DNA from: Trebouxia sp. TZW2008
Lineage: Eukaryota; Chlorophyta; Trebouxiophyceae; Trebouxiales; Trebouxiaceae
DNA length: 64,000 nucleotides
Direction of reading: 5' to 3'
NCBI GenBank assembly: GCA_002118135.1
Contig: BDIU01000022.1
Coordinates: 62,001-126,000, forward strand
The notes under the pieces were generated by a model. The model saw only the letters and a program-made list of their open reading frames with translations. It ran no database searches and was not told the DNA's origin. The translations under genes were made by a program, and so were the position numbers. Below are positions 59,970 to 64,000 of the stretch, in pieces (within the stretch, counting starts at the first letter, position 1; every line of letters starts with the position of its first letter).

Positions 59970-62900
59970 TCAGAGTCTGCCTGCAAAGTTGCTTCCCGTG
60001 AAGCTCTGTGCCAGCTTTGCTGCACCTGCCAATCCCACCTCACCCTTGCCTTCTAAAACGATGTACAGCTCTCGCCCACTCTGATGCTTAGCGACTACCC
60101 AGCAGTCATGAGTGCCCCGTACAATCACTTCCCTGTCAGATTCCTGTGCCTGCAGCATGACATCAGTATGACTCAAAGCAGCATGACAAAACATGTGAGG
60201 CCTGTTGAGGGGTCCTCTGAGCGTCATACAATGCAGAGTGGTTACAGCATGACATCATTTGACAACAGGGCAAAACGCCAAAGCAAAACTCGATCCAGAG
60301 AGCTGCATGTTGGCAGCATTGCCCCGCATCGCCAACTGATGGTGAAAGCAATGCTCATAGCCTGTCTAGGAGCGGATCAGTGAGAGGTATGACACAAGGC
60401 TGCGGCCAATTTAAGCAAGCTTACTGCTCCCAGGCTCCTTCTGTAGACAGAGGCTCCCGTTATGACGCCTACCGGCGTAGACTTTTCTTTTTCTCTCTTT
60501 CTACTGCAGAGCTGCATGTACAATCAGTAGCTGAAGACGCTCGCATCTGCAAATTTCTTACCTGTTGCTGCAGTTCACTCTGCAGCTGCTGCCTTGCAGT
60601 TGACATCAGGTCCAGGGACTCAGATGACAGTGTAGCGATCTTGTTTTGTGGTGAGGCTTGTATAGCTGTCAGCATATGGTCCACGTACAAGTACCTGTGC
60701 ATGAGGCAAAATCTGCACTGTGACAAAGTACAAGGTGGAAAGCCAGTCTATATTGCCAGAGTAACCCTAGCTGATCACAGTGCGATGCCTAGGCAACAAC
60801 TTGCAGCAGTCAAATGAGCAATCACCAGTTGCACAACAGCTAGCACACAAGCAGCAGGCCATCTTGAGGTACAGCACATCATATACATAGCTGCTCTCTG
60901 CAGACCATAGTGCATGCACGGCATTCATGCAAGCACTTGAGAACACAGAATATGCAGGAGCAGCACCTGAAGCCAGGAATGTGACAATGCCGTTGAGCCG
61001 TTAGCTGCTCGGACGTGGCTTGACTGATACTGCGAAGGGCAGCCTGGGCAATGTGGGTTATAGCCTGCTGAGTATTGCTGCTGACTGGCGCCCTGCATAA
61101 TGCGTCATCCTTGGCAACGTTGAGATCATTGAGATGCTTGCACACAGGGTTTTATGACCCTGCTCAGCGCATACAGCAGCAATGTACTGCCTCCAAAAAA
61201 GGCATTGCTAGAGAAAATTGTTGCCATTGCCTGCTAAGTCAAGCCAGCTCAACTCAGTGAGAGCTTGTTCTCATCATCAAGTGTTGATGCTGTAGTGTAC
61301 AACATGTGGCAACATTCATATGGGCAGTGCGTAAAGATGACATGTTGATGCTGACTGTCACTTGATGTCATGTGCCTGGTGGTCTCGCGTGAAAGGTGTC
61401 TGGAGAGCACACAAATGCCATTTGTTGGATGCAGTGGTATTAATGGCATGATACTTAAGGTCACAATCAGCAACGGCTCAACAGCTGCCACAATCAGAAA
61501 AACTACTTTTGGACTGCAGATTTGCATGCGGCAGGAAAAGAACTCACTGCTGACTGAGCAAAAGGACCAAGACAGCGCTTCCTTGACAGTAGCCCACCAT
61601 CACTGGCTGCTCCTCCCCATCCTGTGACATCAAGTTTGCTGTGATTCATTGTCACATATGCCTTGAGTCTTGCTGACATTACTTTGAACAGAGCACCCAG
61701 CTCATGCAATGCAGGTTTGCATAGTATATACTGCACAACGTACAGTGTGTGGTCAAGCATTAAATGCCAGGGCACATGCATTGCAAGGCTGCGCTGCAAC
61801 TTTCCTCAGGAGCAAAGTGTGTACATTGCGAGGATGCTGATTGCTGTGATGGGCCAAAACAATAAGCCCATTGTGATGATGATGCTTTGCCATGCTGTGA
61901 TGTGCTTGCTGATGTGCATCAGCAATAGCATACATGTGGGGCCTTGTAGAAACATGGAAATTATATCATGAGCCATGCACATGTGCAGAGCAAATATCTT
62001 GCAAGTCTTGATGCAGACTTTTTGATGGCTGCAAAGCGAACCAGTGGCAATCTGCACGTGTAATACTTCACTAACATCACTGCACCAGTGAAGCAGCACA
62101 TTATACAGCGGCGTTGACAGGCAGCAGGCTGCTTGAGAACATGCTTGAGCTTGCCTGTAAGTGCACTTTGGGTACATACAGTTGGTCTGAGTCTGCCTCA
62201 GCAGCGGATGGCTGTAATGATTGAAAGCTGCTGGTATTTTACATCCAAGCTTGGTAGCAGTGAAGAAACACAGAGCAGCATCACGTTGGCAAGCAGCAAG
62301 CTGGTTCAGCTTGCCTGCAGATGCATTGTGGGTACATCTAGTTGGTCTGAGTCTGCCTCTGCAGCAGATGGCTGTACGGATACAAAGCCGCTGCTGCTGC
62401 GCATCTAAGCTTTGCAGGTCATGCACATCAATGCAGCAGTGAAGCAACACACTGCACAATGGCATCATCGACCAGCAGATCGCTTGGAGAAACGATTAAG
62501 CTTGCCTGTAAATGCACTGTGGGTACATACAGTTGGTCTGAGTCTGCCTCCGCAGCAGAATGATGTAAGGACAGAAAGCCGCCGCTGCTCCGCATCCAAG
62601 CTTTATAGTTTTGGACGGGCTGTAGCGGTGACTGCTGATGTGACCTAGCAGCATCAAGGCACAGCAGTCAAAATCTCATTGCCAGGGGCACATGTAAATT
62701 AAAAACACGAAACACCTGTAAACTGTCCGTATGTATCTTGAACAGTACAAACACTGTGTCAGCCATGCCTAGCTTGCAGCATCTAGCATCTCAGCAAGGT
62801 GCGGTGAGAGTCTAAGCCATCATGTGAGGTGATTGCAGCATAGTCAGCTTGGCAATATATTCATCACGAGCGTGCAGGAAAAACATGACATTTGCTGCAG

Positions 62901-63432
62901 CGCATCTGGACAACAGACCTGTAGGCACTGCCTCAACATAGGTGAGGTGTATAGCCCCACACATAAGGCATGTAACACAACACACCTGAGACCACTGTTG
63001 CAGTAGCCAAGCGCCTGCCAGTAGAGGCTCTTGCATAATGGGCACCAGAGTGATGGATGTTAAGCGGCACAGTGCAGCATTGTCTCACACACAGGTAAGG
63101 TGCTGCGCACAAGGCGTTGACAGACTGGCGTGCATTGCCTCAAGATACTACAGATGGGTTGCCTCGCACACATACACAGGCAGTTCATCGGGAATGGGTA
63201 TATGAGACAACAGACCTGAGCGCAGCTGTTGCAGTTGCCAAGCGCCTCCCAATGGAGGGTCCTTGCATGACGGGCACCATAGTGATGGACGCTAAGCGGT
63301 ACAGTGCGGCTGTGTCCTGCTGCGACAGGGAGCTCCACAAGCAGTACTGGTCTTGCAAGATCATCACGCCTTGTACCATCTGCCCATCGCCCAGATCTGC
63401 TATTGTGAGCTGGCTGGCTAAACTGTGAACAG
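59970..63432 (-). CDS. CCZ1: CCZ1-like vacuolar fusion protein, 3' part (N-terminus not resolved)
   Basis: CCZ1 pairs with MON1 to activate Rab7 on late endosomes and vacuoles. Four exons join in phase: 63216-63432, 60967-61092, 60562-60694 and 59970-60149 (stop TGA), giving about 218 C-terminal residues. The first has MVQGVMILQDQYCLWSSLSQ and DTAALYRL, resembling the region where CCZ1 reads vLxxdxLvWSxLxQxDxxxLY. The third (RYLYVDHMLTAIQASP) and last (WVVAKHQSGRELYIVLEGKGE) fit a third longin domain at the end of CCZ1/HPS4-type proteins. The intron at 61093-63215 is long and repeat-rich and may hide another exon. An upstream exon ending at 63759 (THIFS-type end) is phase-compatible. The family call rests on short motifs. 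Confidence 0.5.
62150..62600. repeat. Tandem repeat, about three units of 168-191 bp
   Basis: Units start near 62154, 62322 and 62513 and share TTGCCTGTAANTGCACTNTGGG and GTTGGTCTGAGTCTGCCTC elements. They lie in the long CCZ1-like intron. A 220-codon open frame crosses them on the minus strand and looks incidental. Confidence 0.7.
62985..63070 (-). repeat. Copy of the 3' edge of CCZ1-like exon 63216-63432
   Basis: It repeats the last 70-80 bp of the exon (LASITMVPVMQGPSIGRRLA and donor) with a few changes, downstream in gene orientation. More decayed copies may lie near 62880-62950 and 63090-63200. Confidence 0.8.
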
Positions 63433-64000
63433 CTGCATGTGACAACAGCAAGGGTTTTAGATCAAGTGAGGAAGGCAAGACATTCACGCAGGCAAATGTC
63501 ATTGCTTGTTAGATCCTAGAGTTGACATCCACTTGCCCAAGCGGTGAGCCCTGACAGTTCATTGCCTGGATGTTGCCAAATTGCAAGACCATGCATGTTC
63601 TCGAAGCTTGATTACATTGTCGGGCAGTCACTGCCCATCAGCACTTGCCAACAGCATAGCTGAGTTACAGCCCAAGCCACAGGGCAGGCTGTGCGGCTGA
63701 TGACACCGCAGGCAACAAGCTGTTGCTTCACGACAATGGCAGACGACAGTGCACAGACCTGAAAAGATGTGGGTTGTCAAGTGTGCGCCAGAGTATGCCG
63801 GCAAATGGTCCAAAGGACTTTGCAGTGACAGTCAATTGGACTTGGGTTTTGGACCGCAAATCAAGTTTCAACAGAGCATCCACGGAGAAATGATTGCTCC
63901 AGAAGAGCAAGGCCATGTTGGCCGTGCAAAAGTGTGATGAAGCAGTGAAACAGTCACTGGCAAGACCCGCTTTATGCACAGACCTGAAAAGATATGACTG
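63433..64000. other. Unresolved 5' part of the CCZ1-like gene
   Basis: A minus-strand exon probably ends at 63759 with donor AG/gtctgtgc. Two frames are open upstream of it, and its acceptor could not be fixed. The junction sequence around 63759 recurs at about 63975-63995. The rest appears to be intron. Confidence 0.35.

Noticed and set aside
61806..62468. 220-codon minus-strand open frame as a coding exon
   Set aside because: It crosses a tandem repeat, has unusual Cys/His-rich composition and no family motif, and the CCZ1-like exons join in phase without it.

Overview
The window is nuclear DNA of a eukaryotic green alga (Chlorophyta, possibly a trebouxiophyte; the genus cannot be fixed). 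Genes are split by many introns and match plant/algal families: early light-induced proteins (ELIPs), the plant-type importin IMB4, cytosolic seryl-tRNA synthetase, TIP41 and COX16. All gene models were built by hand from splice junctions, conserved residues and codon phase. Every model called complete has an open spliced frame with a length divisible by three.

Layout. 492-3347 (+) is the 3' part of an unknown low-complexity protein. 3753-24531 (-) is a 20-exon importin-4/IMB4 gene whose introns are full of tandem arrays. 24564-25042 (-) is COX16, ending only 32 nt before the IMB4 start codon. 25150-27530 (+) is a decayed 5'-truncated LINE. 28326-28814 (-) is an uncertain membrane-protein exon. 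29340-34242 (-) is seryl-tRNA synthetase (11 exons), divergent from TIP41-like at 34860-36696 (+). 37517-45745 (-) encodes a 1,244-residue coiled-coil protein. 46578-47970 and 49714-50939 (+) are tandem ELIP genes. 51638-55580 (-) is an RNI-type leucine-rich-repeat protein, 56210-59456 (-) an NFKBIL1-like ankyrin/J-like protein, and 59970-63432 (-) the 3' part of a CCZ1-like trafficking gene running toward the right edge.

Main observation. Many introns carry tandem, partly decayed copies of the edge of a neighbouring exon together with its splice site and a piece of flanking intron. Copies of an exon's 5' edge lie upstream of it, and copies of its 3' edge lie downstream. This fits a simple mechanism: a tandem duplication spanning a splice junction leaves one full exon, and the extra partial copies become intron. 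Repeated rounds enlarge introns without changing the protein. One such copy, in seryl-tRNA synthetase, is an 84-nt frame-neutral cassette with both splice signals.

Two further points stand out. COX16 and IMB4 look like a bicistronic unit: there is a 32-nt gap and no AUG in any frame between the two start codons after splicing. Five of about 67 modelled introns need a GC donor. Apart from COX16-IMB4, the genes are unrelated housekeeping or photoprotection functions and show no common pathway.
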